A stretch of DNA of 40,161 bases, taken from contig NZ_FQXO01000016.1 in NCBI RefSeq assembly GCF_900129995.1, positions 1 to 40,161 of the forward strand. The letters are read 5' to 3'. Below are positions 33,302-40,161 of the stretch, piece by piece. Under the pieces are notes generated by a model. It ran no database searches, had not been told where the DNA came from, and saw only the letters and a program-made list of their open reading frames with translations. Every line of letters starts with the position of its first letter. Within the stretch, counting starts at the first letter, position 1. The stretch comes from Caloranaerobacter azorensis DSM 13643 (GTDB lineage Bacteria > Bacillota > Clostridia > Tissierellales > Thermohalobacteraceae). Position numbers and translations under genes: made by a program.

Positions 33302-33320
33302 AAAGTTTTTTGTTAGGTTA

Positions 33321-33355
33321 AAGGCAGGTATTATATAAAGTACCTGCTTTTACTT
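33321..33355 (+). repeat. Hairpin repeat, copy 2 (terminator-like)
   Basis: Arms AAGGCAGGTA (33321-33330) and TACCTGCTTT (33341-33350) pair over 10 positions with one G-U pair and a 10-nt loop; TTTAC follows. It is preceded by AAGTTTTTTGTT, which copy 3 also has. It would terminate the galU transcript. Confidence 0.75.
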
Positions 33356-33711
33356 ATATCACTTATGAAATTTTTTATAATCCATAGAAAATTATATTTA
33401 AAATTGTTTTTAATTTTAAATATAATTTCCGTAATGGATTTCAACAAAATCTACCTTATACAAATTTAAATTGAAGATTTTGTTCTAATATTCCTAATTT
33501 ATAATATTTTTATAAAAAGTTAAATATATTAACAAATTGATGGAAAAATTTATATAATAATAGATATAAAAGGGATAGATTATGAGAATTTATTATCAAT
33601 TTTGATAATTATAGTTATTCTGTTGATTTTTAACATATATAATTATATAATGAAGGTATATAATATATATTAATATTTTATTCTAATTTTGATTATTAGG
33701 GGTTGATTTAT
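33356..33711 (+). other. AT-rich intergenic region before the SecB-like cassette
   Basis: No gene seen. The stretch from copy 2 of the hairpin repeat to about 33480 shows loose similarity to the DNA after copy 3 (GGATTTCAACAAAATCTA at 33436 against GGATTTTAACAAAATTTA at 36195). Confidence 0.5.
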
Positions 33712-34242
33712 ATGTATAATTTACATGAGTATGAAGATAATTTTAATAATATTATTTATGGGGAATTTATTAAATTTAGATACAATTATAGATATCAAAT
33801 AGAGAAATATTTAAAATTGATTTATTTTAAAAATATAAGTATAGATAGTATTCATAATAATGTAGATATCGAAATTATATATGATATAGACAGAAAGCTA
33901 TTAGATTGGTATTTTACTAAAGGGCAAGATGTTTTAAATGAAATAGAGAATAAACTTTTAACTAATAGTATAAATAGTGAACAATATACTCAAATCGAAA
34001 ATGCCATAAATGGATTATTAAAGTTATTTAATATTATATGGGAGAGAGAAAGTAAAGATAAACTACAAGATATATATAAACTTATATTAGATGCTCCTTT
34101 GATTTTATTAAAAAGAGTTAAACAAATAGTTGGAAATGAAAAGATAAAGAAGGAAAAAGTCGATATAAATTATTGGCAAGTGCTTGAAGAAGATAGATAT
34201 GATGTTTTATATTATAATGAAATTCCTCTTATAGCTGCATAA
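33712..34242 (+). CDS. Unknown protein, first gene of SecB-like/nuclease cassette
   Basis: The 176-aa protein is soluble and mostly helical, rich in Ile, Tyr and Asn, with no signal peptide or motif that I recognise. The central part (NSINSEQYTQIENAINGLLKLF) looks helical, and it ends in an extended tail with aromatic residues, NYWQVLEEDRYDVLYYNEIP. A flexible aromatic tail at the end of the protein before a SecB-like gene recalls the chaperone-addiction tails of toxin-antitoxin-chaperone antitoxins, but this is only an analogy. ATG 33712 lies 7 nt after TAGGGGTTG; a TTG at 33703 would start inside that site. The next gene starts 16 bp later. Confidence 0.7.
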   Translation: MYNLHEYEDNFNNIIYGEFIKFRYNYRYQIEKYLKLIYFKNISIDSIHNNVDIEIIYDIDRKLLDWYFTKGQDVLNEIENKLLTNSINSEQYTQIENAINGLLKLFNIIWERESKDKLQDIYKLILDAPLILLKRVKQIVGNEKIKKEKVDINYWQVLEEDRYDVLYYNEIPLIAA

Positions 34243-34258
34243 AGTGAGGTGTATTAGA

Positions 34259-34705
34259 ATGGAACAAAAAAGCATTAACAAAGATAAGTATGCGAAATTA
34301 GTAAGGAATATAGATATAAATCAATTGAATTTGGTAGAACTTTATAGTAAAAAATATGTAACAGCATTATACAATAATGAGAATTTAACAAAGATAAAAG
34401 TTGACATTAAACATAGGTCTGGACTTAAAAGTGTTCAAGATAATAGTTTTATTACAGAGTTTAAGACAGAAATATTTTCAGAAACAGAAAAAGGTGAAAA
34501 AATATTTAATATCTTTGTTGTTTATGAAATTGTTTATTCACTTAGAGAAAATATAGATTTGAATGAATTAAAAGATGAAGTTGAATTCTTTGTTTTTAGA
34601 AATGTACCTGTTAATATATGGCCATATATTAGAGAAACCGTTAGTTCAGTTACTACTAAAATGGGATTTCAACCGTTAGTATTAGAGCCTTTAAAAATTT
34701 TTTAG
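34259..34705 (+). CDS. SecB-like chaperone
   Basis: The 148-aa protein has SecB length and layout: beta-rich first two thirds (KIKVDIKHRSG, FITEFKTEIFSE, IFNIFVVYEIVYSL), then the signature FRNVPVNIWPYIRETVSSVTT and MGFQPLVLEP, equivalent to FPYxRExxxxxTxxxGFPPLxLPP of the SecB family. SecB proteins hold client proteins unfolded; in Gram-positives, which lack the classical SecB export route, such homologues are mostly linked to toxin-antitoxin systems. I use ATG 34259, 7 nt after GTGAGGTG. Its sequence differs strongly from the broken SecB-like gene at 9757. Sitting between an unknown gene and a likely nuclease, it may guard or fold one of them (inference). Confidence 0.68.
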   Translation: MEQKSINKDKYAKLVRNIDINQLNLVELYSKKYVTALYNNENLTKIKVDIKHRSGLKSVQDNSFITEFKTEIFSETEKGEKIFNIFVVYEIVYSLRENIDLNELKDEVEFFVFRNVPVNIWPYIRETVSSVTTKMGFQPLVLEPLKIF

Positions 34706-34732
34706 ATACATATGTAAAAGGGGCTTACAAGA

Positions 34733-35422
34733 ATGATACAATTTAGGTGTAAAAACAGTTCTAGTTCAAAAGATGATATTGTTAAAGAAATAGGAGACTT
34801 TATTCTGAAAAATAAAGTCTTTTTTGATATTTTTTGTGATATAATGGTCAGGTGTAGTAAACTATCTGACTATAATAAAAGTTTTATAGATACTTTATTT
34901 TTGATTTATTATCCAATAGACCTTAGTTCTAGTTTAGTGTTAGAATTTAAAAGTAAATTAGACGAATTTTTTAATACAACTGATAATATGCTAAACAAAA
35001 GAAGAGGGGATGTTGTTGAATATATATTAGAAAAAATTACACCTAGAAAAAGGACAAGTAGTCCTTTTATAAAAGAGACAGAGTTTTATATATACTATAA
35101 AGGTTATAGACTTGGGACTTCCAATCATGATATAGATTTAGGAATATATTGTGATAAAGATAAGTTCGTGGAATTATACGAATGTAAAGTCAAATTAGAA
35201 AATTTTTTGTATGATAGACCTCCATTGAAAAGAAAAAGTAGAAGAAAACTTGGTTATCTTAAGGAGGTATACAGAAGGATACAAGATATTGATAAAGATA
35301 TATATTTAGTTTGTTTAGAAGAAAATTTAGAATTGTATAGAGATACTTTAGATAAATATGGTTATGCAATGATAAGTATATTATCGAGAAATGATATAGA
35401 AAATTTAGTTAAGAGATTTTAA
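34733..35422 (+). CDS. Putative PD-(D/E)XK-fold nuclease
   Basis: The 229-aa protein has a helical N-terminal part (1-85) and a C-terminal half that fits the PD-(D/E)XK core: a helix with RGDVVEYILEKI (Glu96), hairpin strands YIYYKGYRL, the acidic strand HDIDLGIY (Asp135), the strand ELYECKVKL giving E150-x-K152, a long helix (RRKLGYLKEVYRRIQ) and a strand IYLVCLEEN. The E...D...ExK spacing and order are right for this superfamily, which includes restriction and repair nucleases. I do not recognise a specific family. The basic patch PPLKRKSRRK (163-172) could bind nucleic acid. Ribosome binding site AAAAGGGG at 34717-34724. Third gene of the cassette. Confidence 0.6.
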   Translation: MIQFRCKNSSSSKDDIVKEIGDFILKNKVFFDIFCDIMVRCSKLSDYNKSFIDTLFLIYYPIDLSSSLVLEFKSKLDEFFNTTDNMLNKRRGDVVEYILEKITPRKRTSSPFIKETEFYIYYKGYRLGTSNHDIDLGIYCDKDKFVELYECKVKLENFLYDRPPLKRKSRRKLGYLKEVYRRIQDIDKDIYLVCLEENLELYRDTLDKYGYAMISILSRNDIENLVKRF

Positions 35423-35636
35423 TTTACATATATATGTATATATTTTCAAAGATAAAAACTTTTTTATAGGCGATAGTAAGGTTTACATTATCATTTGTAT
35501 TATTGTTAGGGAAAGATGAAATAATTTATTTGCAAAGTTTTTTAAAGAAATAGGATGGGTTGAAGGAGAGTTGGTTCAGGCGTAAGGAAGCCATAGATAT
35601 AGTTTCTAAAATTATTGAATAGGAAGGTCGATTATT
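35423..35636 (+). other. Decayed coding fragment
   Basis: One frame near 35,565-35,628 reads GLKESWFRRKEAIDIVSKII and a stop, directly before the ribosome binding site (AGGAAGG) of the next pseudogene. It looks like the tail of a lost gene; nothing identifies it. Confidence 0.35.
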
Positions 35637-36054
35637 ATGGCAAATAGATTGCCAGCTTATTTGAAGGGAAAGATAAGGAGAAAAAATATTTTAATGTACT
35701 CCCTAAGGAAAGAGATGAAAGATTAAAAGAAGATTTATATAAATTATCTGCCTATCGAATAGGTAATTATAATGCTGGAGAAAGGGAGTTATTGCAACGA
35801 AAGGAGAGTATGTACTGAATAAAATTACTATTTGTGGAAATAAAAACACAAGTTATAAACAACGTTATCAGAGACTATTTAATTAATGGAGTAAATTCCA
35901 TAGCTACATTAGACGAACATTTTGTAAGAGCAGATGGTATGAGTATATACGGACCGACAAAAGGTATAATACAGAATATAAAAAAAGAAATAATGCATAT
36001 CAAGAATTTGATAATGAAGTTATTTTAGATATATTGAATTCTGTTTATAAGTGA
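35637..36054 (+). pseudogene. Unidentified pseudogene (two frameshifts and one stop)
   Basis: From ATG 35637 the frame reads MANRLPAYLKGK; a shift near 35670 continues as DKEKKYFNVLPKERDERLKE and AYRIGNYNAGERELLQRKES, a TGA (35816-35818) follows, and the same frame goes on with TQVINNVIRDYLINGVNSIA and DGMSIYGPTKGIIQ. A last shift near 35990 leads to EFDNEVILDILNSVYK and a stop at 36052-36054. Joined, it would give about 138 residues. I do not recognise the family. Its position right after the SecB-like/nuclease cassette suggests that it was a fourth member or a neighbouring accessory gene. Confidence 0.55.
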
Positions 36055-36070
36055 AGTTTTTTGTTGAATA

Positions 36071-36105
36071 AAGGTAGGTATTTTATTGAAGTACCTACCT
36101 TTATC
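36071..36105 (+). repeat. Hairpin repeat, copy 3 (terminator-like)
   Basis: Arms AAGGTAGGTA (36071-36080) and TACCTACCTT (36092-36101) are perfectly complementary over 10 bp with an 11-nt loop. It is preceded by AAGTTTTTTGTT as in copy 2 and lies 16 bp after the pseudogene. Confidence 0.75.
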
Positions 36106-36516
36106 TATATATAAAAAGGTAAGAATACAGTTAAAATAATATGCAACATTTAAAATTAAATTATTTTCTATGCTAAAAATGATGCTGTTAATAAGGATTT
36201 TAACAAAATTTATATAAATTATTAAAAAAATTGAAGGAAAATACAAATAAATGTAGAAATAATTACTATATTATAAAATAAAACAATAAAATATTAAAAA
36301 GTTACAAAACTGACCAGTTACAGCTAGAATTAGAAATAAAAACAAAATAATTATATTTAAGACAAAGGAATAAGAAAAAAGAACTAGTAAAGCTCTTATT
36401 TTTTGATTATGTAGGTTATTTTGTAAATTAAAGAGAGTATTTAAAGAATATTGGAGTTTTATGTTTTAGAAACATAGAGCATATTTTTAATAATAAATTA
36501 TTATGGGGGGATAAAA
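36106..36516 (+). other. AT-rich intergenic region before the ATPase gene
   Basis: No gene seen. A weak terminator-like hairpin lies at 36379-36404 (AAGAACT, 5-nt loop, AGCTCTT with one mismatch, then ATTTTTTG). The DNA near 36195-36230 resembles that after hairpin copy 2. Confidence 0.45.
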
Positions 36517-38706
36517 ATGAATAGACTTAATGTATATTTTCAATATTGTTATGGAATAAAAAAGATTGAAAAAGAGTTTAGATTTAATGATAAAAACAGG
36601 ACTTTTGCGATATATGCTCCAAATGGAGTAATGAAAACATCATTTGCTAAAACTTTTAGTGATTATGCTAATGATAGAGAAACGAAAGATTTAGCTTTTC
36701 CAGATAGAGAAACTATAAGAGTGATTGAGACTGATAATGAAATTAAACCTAGTAATGTTTTTGTTATAGAACCATATAATGAAGATTATCAATCAGAAAA
36801 AATATCTACATTGCTTGCAAATAAGGAACTTAAAAAAGAATATGAATTTATTCATGAGGATATTGATAAAGTTAAAAAAGAATTAATAAAGAAATTAAAA
36901 CAATTATCTGGGCTGTCTGGTAAAAAGGACGATATTGAGAAGACTATAGAAAAAATTTTCGGCAAGAATCTTTTAGATTTTCTTCTTGAAAAAGAGGAAA
37001 CAATTTTAAACGATAAAGAAAAATTATTTCATGATATTCAATATAAAATAATTTTCAATGATAAAGTTATTAAATTTTTAAAAACAAAAGATTTTAAAAA
37101 GACTATTAGAGAATATATAGAAAAATATAACGAACTTATAAATGAATCACCTTACCTAAAGAAAAATTTTAGTTTTTATCATGCACAAAATGTTCAAAAA
37201 CAACTTACGGCTAATAATTTTTTTAAGGCTGGGCATTCTGTAAATTTATCTGATGGTGACCAAAAAAAAGAATATTCAGATGGCGAAGAATTGAAAAAAC
37301 TTTTGGAAAATGAAAAGAAGAAGGTTTTAGATGATGAAGAACTTCAGAAAAAATTTGACGAAATAAATAGCAAACTTACTAATAAAGAGTTGAGAGAATT
37401 TCGTGATTATTTATTGGAAAACCGTGAAATTTTAACACAATTAGTAAATTTAAAAAAGTTTGAAAAGGATATATGGCTTTCATATTTTATAGATCAAAAA
37501 GATTTATGTTTAGAATTAATAAATAAGTATAAAAAAGGGTTAAAGAAAATAAAAGAACTTATAGAGAGAGCTAAAAAAGAGCAAACCGATTGGGAAGAAG
37601 TTGTAAAGATATTTAATACAAGATTTTCGCATTTACCTTTTTATTTGAATATTAAAAATAAGGAAGATGTCATTTTAAAAGATGAGGTGCCTAGTATTGA
37701 ATTTGTTTTTAGAGACGGAGAAGATGAGAAATTTTTCAAGGATAAAAATGAACTTATAAGAATATTAAGTACTGGTGAAAAAAGAGCTTTGTATATTTTG
37801 AATATAATTTTTGAAGTAGAAGCAAGGAAAAGAGAAGAAAAAGAAACACTGTTTATTATTGATGATATTGCAGATTCATTTGATTACAAAAACAAATATG
37901 CAATTATTGAATATTTGAAATACATGTCAGAAATAGATAAGTTTTACATGATAATTTTAACACATAATTTTGATTTTTTTAGAACAATACGAAGTAGGGG
38001 TGTTGTTCAATATGATCAATGTCTAATAGCGATTAAAAATAGTGAAGAAATAAGATTAGAAAAAGCCAAATATTTAAACAATCCTTTTGTTAGAGATTGG
38101 AAAAACAATTTAAATGATAGTAAAAAGTTAATTGCATCAATTCCATTTGTAAGAAATATTATTGAATATACGCAGAGTAATAAAAATGATGATTATTTAT
38201 TACTTACATCTGTATTACATTATAAAAGTAATACAGAAGATATATTATTAGATGATATAAAAAGAATTTTTGAAAACAACATTCAAAATCTTGTTTTCCC
38301 AGATATTGATACAAATAAAAAAATAATCGATTTGATTTTTGAGACAGCAGATGAATGTTTGGTAGCAGAAGAGGGAATAAATTTAGAAAATAAGATAGTT
38401 TTGTCTATTGCTATTAGATTAAAAGCAGAACAATTTATGAAAGCGGAAATTACAGATGAACGATTTTTGAAAGATTTAGATAATTATAAAAATCAAACTT
38501 GTAAATTATTAAAAAAATACGAAGAAGAGTATAATGATGAAAAGAAAAATATAGAAATTTTAAAGAGAGTAAATCTTATTACTCCAGAAAATATACATAT
38601 TAATTCTTTTATGTATGAACCTATATTGGATATGGGAGATAATGAGTTGAGGGCTTTATATCAGGATATAAAAAATTTAAAAAAACTTGCTTATTCAAAT
38701 TCATAA
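36517..38706 (+). CDS. AAA/ABC-type ATPase with internal coiled coil (AAA_13/RloC-like), possible defence protein
   Basis: The 729-aa protein has a split ABC-type ATPase head. An N-terminal P-loop APNGVMKTS (34-42) departs from the usual GPNGSGKT, keeping the Lys-Thr pair. The insert from about 100 to 390 is charged and helical. The second half of the head has the signature LSTGEKRALYILNI (417-430), Walker B LFIIDDIADSF (445-455) and the H-loop LTHNFDFFR (481-489). Residues 500-729 are a helical domain with no known catalytic motif. The arrangement is that of AAA_13 proteins, which include the RloC and PrrC anticodon nucleases, but I cannot see their nuclease site. ATG 36517 follows TATGGGGGG. 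It stands alone between hairpin repeats, like a single-gene defence system, which is inference. Confidence 0.75.
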   Translation: MNRLNVYFQYCYGIKKIEKEFRFNDKNRTFAIYAPNGVMKTSFAKTFSDYANDRETKDLAFPDRETIRVIETDNEIKPSNVFVIEPYNEDYQSEKISTLLANKELKKEYEFIHEDIDKVKKELIKKLKQLSGLSGKKDDIEKTIEKIFGKNLLDFLLEKEETILNDKEKLFHDIQYKIIFNDKVIKFLKTKDFKKTIREYIEKYNELINESPYLKKNFSFYHAQNVQKQLTANNFFKAGHSVNLSDGDQKKEYSDGEELKKLLENEKKKVLDDEELQKKFDEINSKLTNKELREFRDYLLENREILTQLVNLKKFEKDIWLSYFIDQKDLCLELINKYKKGLKKIKELIERAKKEQTDWEEVVKIFNTRFSHLPFYLNIKNKEDVILKDEVPSIEFVFRDGEDEKFFKDKNELIRILSTGEKRALYILNIIFEVEARKREEKETLFIIDDIADSFDYKNKYAIIEYLKYMSEIDKFYMIILTHNFDFFRTIRSRGVVQYDQCLIAIKNSEEIRLEKAKYLNNPFVRDWKNNLNDSKKLIASIPFVRNIIEYTQSNKNDDYLLLTSVLHYKSNTEDILLDDIKRIFENNIQNLVFPDIDTNKKIIDLIFETADECLVAEEGINLENKIVLSIAIRLKAEQFMKAEITDERFLKDLDNYKNQTCKLLKKYEEEYNDEKKNIEILKRVNLITPENIHINSFMYEPILDMGDNELRALYQDIKNLKKLAYSNS

Positions 38707-39036
38707 TAATAGGTATTAAGTTTAAATTTTACTGTTTTTTAGAGAATAATAATATGATTTGTTATATTTTATTATTTTTTAAAACCTTTTACAAATGAAA
38801 TTGCTAAAATATTTTTAAGATTTTTATTAATATTTAAAGTGGGTATTTTTAGAAGGATACCTGCTTTTAGTTATAGTTATATATAAAATGTTATTTCTGC
38901 AAAAATATAGTATAGAAATCATTATTCGACGAAAATAGTCAAATGGATATTAGATTTTTTGTTTAATAATTGCAGTAAGGATTAAAAACATTATTGTTAG
39001 TTCATAAAGGGGCTAATAAAAAAATGAGGTGAAAGT
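38707..39036 (+). other. Intergenic region with hairpin repeat and inverted-repeat arm
   Basis: AT-rich, with no gene. It contains hairpin repeat copy 4 (38836-38867) and the left arm of a 15-nt inverted repeat (39002-39016). Confidence 0.6.
38836..38870 (+). repeat. Hairpin repeat, copy 4 (terminator-like)
   Basis: Arms AAAGTGGGTA (38836-38845) and TACCTGCTTT (38858-38867) pair over 10 positions with two G-U pairs and a 12-nt loop TTTTTAGAAGGA. The loop resembles that of copy 1 (TTTTTTAGAA). Confidence 0.7.
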
Positions 39037-39353
39037 ATGGATTTTGATATTTGTAGTGCTATAGAAAATAGGGAAGTTATTCAATTCTATTATGACGGAG
39101 GTATAAGAATAGTAGAACCATTTTGCTATGGTATAAATAGTAAGGGAAACTATGTTTTAAGGGCATATCAGATAGGTGGATATAGTTCATCTGGGGAACC
39201 TATAGGATGGAGACTATATAATGCTGATAAAATGATAAATATTTCTTCAACTGGTCAAAAATTCACTCAAATAAGACCTGGGTATAATCCTAACGACGGA
39301 GGTATGGTTAGAATAATATGTAATGTTTAAAACTAAAGTTAGCCCCTTTATGA
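39002..39353. repeat. Perfect 15-nt inverted repeat flanking the WYL-like gene
   Basis: TCATAAAGGGGCTAA at 39002-39016 is exactly complementary to TTAGCCCCTTTATGA at 39339-39353. The left arm lies 21 bp before the start codon and the right arm 9 bp after the stop codon of the gene at 39037. The arms could be mobile-element ends, protein binding sites, or could pair in RNA. Neither arm has a T-run after it, so a simple terminator is unlikely. Confidence 0.8.
39037..39330 (+). CDS. Small stand-alone WYL-like domain protein
   Basis: The 97-aa protein resembles a single WYL domain: residues 10-50 read ENREVIQFYYDGGIRIVEPF and then YVLRAYQIGGYSSSGEPIGW, matching the WYL strands in which a sugar- or nucleotide-like ligand is bound, and RLYNADKMINISSTGQKF follows. 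No DNA-binding HTH is present, unlike most WYL regulators. The tail RPGYNPNDGGM is typical of this small subfamily. WYL domains sense nucleotides and often belong to phage-defence loci. The start has TGAGGTG upstream. It lies between the arms of a 15-nt inverted repeat, after the ATPase gene. Role unknown. Confidence 0.65.
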   Translation: MDFDICSAIENREVIQFYYDGGIRIVEPFCYGINSKGNYVLRAYQIGGYSSSGEPIGWRLYNADKMINISSTGQKFTQIRPGYNPNDGGMVRIICNV

Positions 39354-39492
39354 TAAATTTATATTGATATTACATAATATATGTAGAAAATTTTAATAAA
39401 AAAATAGAGGCAAATTAACTATTTAAAAATATAAAAACCTATAAAACGTTTAAAAAATTGTAGATTCAAAAAATTTAAGGAGTTAAAAGGAA

Positions 39493-39837
39493 ATGAGTAA
39501 ATCAGCAGATGAAAATAAAAATATAAGAACATACAAAATGAAAATAAAAGACAAAAGATTAAAATAAAGTAAGCAGCTTAACAGAAGATATAAAAATAAT
39601 ACAAAAGCTATATCAATATAACCTTGATTTGACTAATGCTTTAAATGGGAAGTGATATTCAAAGACAAAGTTATAAATAAAATAATCAATGCTGATTTAA
39701 ACGGAGCATGTATATTAGGCAATAGAAAAGTACAGCAGAAATACAAAGCAGGAGGTAAAACCCATTGGCTTAATTTTAAGCTGTGCAATCCTATAAAAGT
39801 AGAAAGCGACGTTAAGTTTGTATTAATGCTAAAATAA
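39493..39837 (+). pseudogene. tnpB: IS200/IS605-type OrfB (TnpB) remnant
   Basis: An ATG at 39493 after AAGGAGTTAAAAGG gives MSKSADENKNIRTYKMKIKD and soon meets stops. A later piece in another frame (39652-39837) reads KVINKIINADLNGACILGNR and GKTHWLNFKLCNPIKVESD. NADLNGA is the conserved final motif of TnpB proteins, with the last RuvC aspartate. Nearly the whole middle of the roughly 400-residue protein is missing, so this is a collapsed element. Confidence 0.65.
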
Positions 39838-39840
39838 AAA

Positions 39841-39881
39841 TTAACAAGATTGCAAATATAAAACTTAACAGAATTGCAAAA
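39841..39881 (+). repeat. Tandem 17-nt repeats at the left end of an IS21-type element
   Basis: TTAACAAGATTGCAAAT (39841-39857) and TTAACAGAATTGCAAAA (39865-39881) match at 14 of 17 positions with a 24-bp period. IS21 family ends carry such multiple transposase binding sites just before istA. The outer end of the element is not resolved and may touch the tnpB remnant. Confidence 0.55.
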
Positions 39882-39921
39882 CAAATAGTATAATTATCTC
39901 CGAGATAAGGAGGTAATTAAC

Positions 39922-40161
39922 ATGATAGAAGTAATAAAGGCAGAATTAAATATTTTGAGGTGTTTAAATATGAAACCAAACTATAGTGACTTAGCAAGAA
40001 GATATGGAGTTTCAAGACAAACTATATCAAAATATGACAAAGGATTTGAAAGGAAAGAAACAAGAAAAAGAAAATCGAAATTAGATAAGTATAGAGAAGA
40101 AATAGAAGAAAAAATTAATTTAGCAGGTGCAACTATAACGGGTGTATATAAATACTTCTAC
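39922..40161 (+). CDS. istA: IS21-family transposase IstA, N-terminal part
   Basis: The 80 residues inside the window start at ATG 39922, with AAGGAGG (39908-39914) upstream. They contain a helix-turn-helix, NYSDLARRYGVSRQTISKY at about residues 15-33, followed by a basic stretch (ERKETRKRKSKLDKYREEI) and LAGATITGVYKYFY, the second DNA-binding region usual for IS21 IstA. The DDE catalytic domain and the istB helper ATPase would lie beyond the window. The frame is open to the last base. Confidence 0.85.
   Translation, partial: MIEVIKAELNILRCLNMKPNYSDLARRYGVSRQTISKYDKGFERKETRKRKSKLDKYREEIEEKINLAGATITGVYKYFY

Noticed and set aside
1-40161. CRISPR array or tRNA/rRNA genes
   Set aside because: I saw no regularly spaced direct repeats and no tRNA- or rRNA-like conserved segments on reading the window; no covariance-model search was possible.

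Overview
The window is AT-rich with strong AGGAGG-type ribosome binding sites, frequent TTG starts and Firmicute-type gene families. It looks like chromosome from a low-GC anaerobic Firmicute of the Clostridia/Tissierellia kind; I cannot name the species from the sequence alone. Almost every gene lies on the + strand.

Region 1 (1-9,120) is sugar uptake and cell-wall recycling. The 3' end of ptsI (PTS Enzyme I) is followed by a terminator, a good sigma-A promoter with an inverted repeat, and an operon: BadF/MurK-type kinase, RpiR/MurR regulator, murQ, lactose/cellobiose-type PTS IIB and IIC, a hairpin, IIA, GH4 6-phospho-glycosidase, ChbG-type deacetylase and anmK. It combines the chitobiose (chb) and N-acetylmuramate (mur) routes, so I infer that it imports and degrades a peptidoglycan-derived amino-sugar disaccharide. 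The operon ends in a collapsed copy of nagB fused to both ends of a ptsI gene.

Region 2 (9,120-10,787) is decayed accessory DNA. A frameshifted small gene, an intact 87-aa gene and a broken SecB-like chaperone gene sit in a tight row that resembles a toxin-antitoxin-chaperone locus.

Region 3 (10,788-33,301) is a surface-glycan locus: WaaL-like O-antigen ligase with TPRs, a rfbD gene killed by one stop codon, intact rfbA-C-B-D for dTDP-rhamnose, an aminotransferase and N-acetyltransferase pair, several glycosyltransferases, an ABC glycan exporter (Wzm/Wzt), a methyltransferase carrying a long coiled coil, a dead transposase, two more GT2 enzymes, a membrane sugar-phosphate transferase, galE and galU. 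The parts list resembles S-layer protein glycosylation (slg) clusters of Gram-positives. The coiled-coil methyltransferase next to a Wzt without its usual C-terminal domain suggests WbdD-like control of chain length.

Region 4 (33,302-40,161) is accessory/defence-like DNA. It holds a three-gene cassette (unknown protein, SecB-like chaperone, putative PD-(D/E)XK nuclease), a pseudogene, a 729-aa AAA/ABC-type ATPase, a small WYL-like protein flanked by a perfect 15-nt inverted repeat, a tnpB remnant and the start of an IS21-type istA. A related hairpin repeat occurs at four module boundaries (10,475; 33,321; 36,071; 38,836). The SecB-like/nuclease cassette is my best candidate for an undescribed system; its function is inferred from sequence patterns only.
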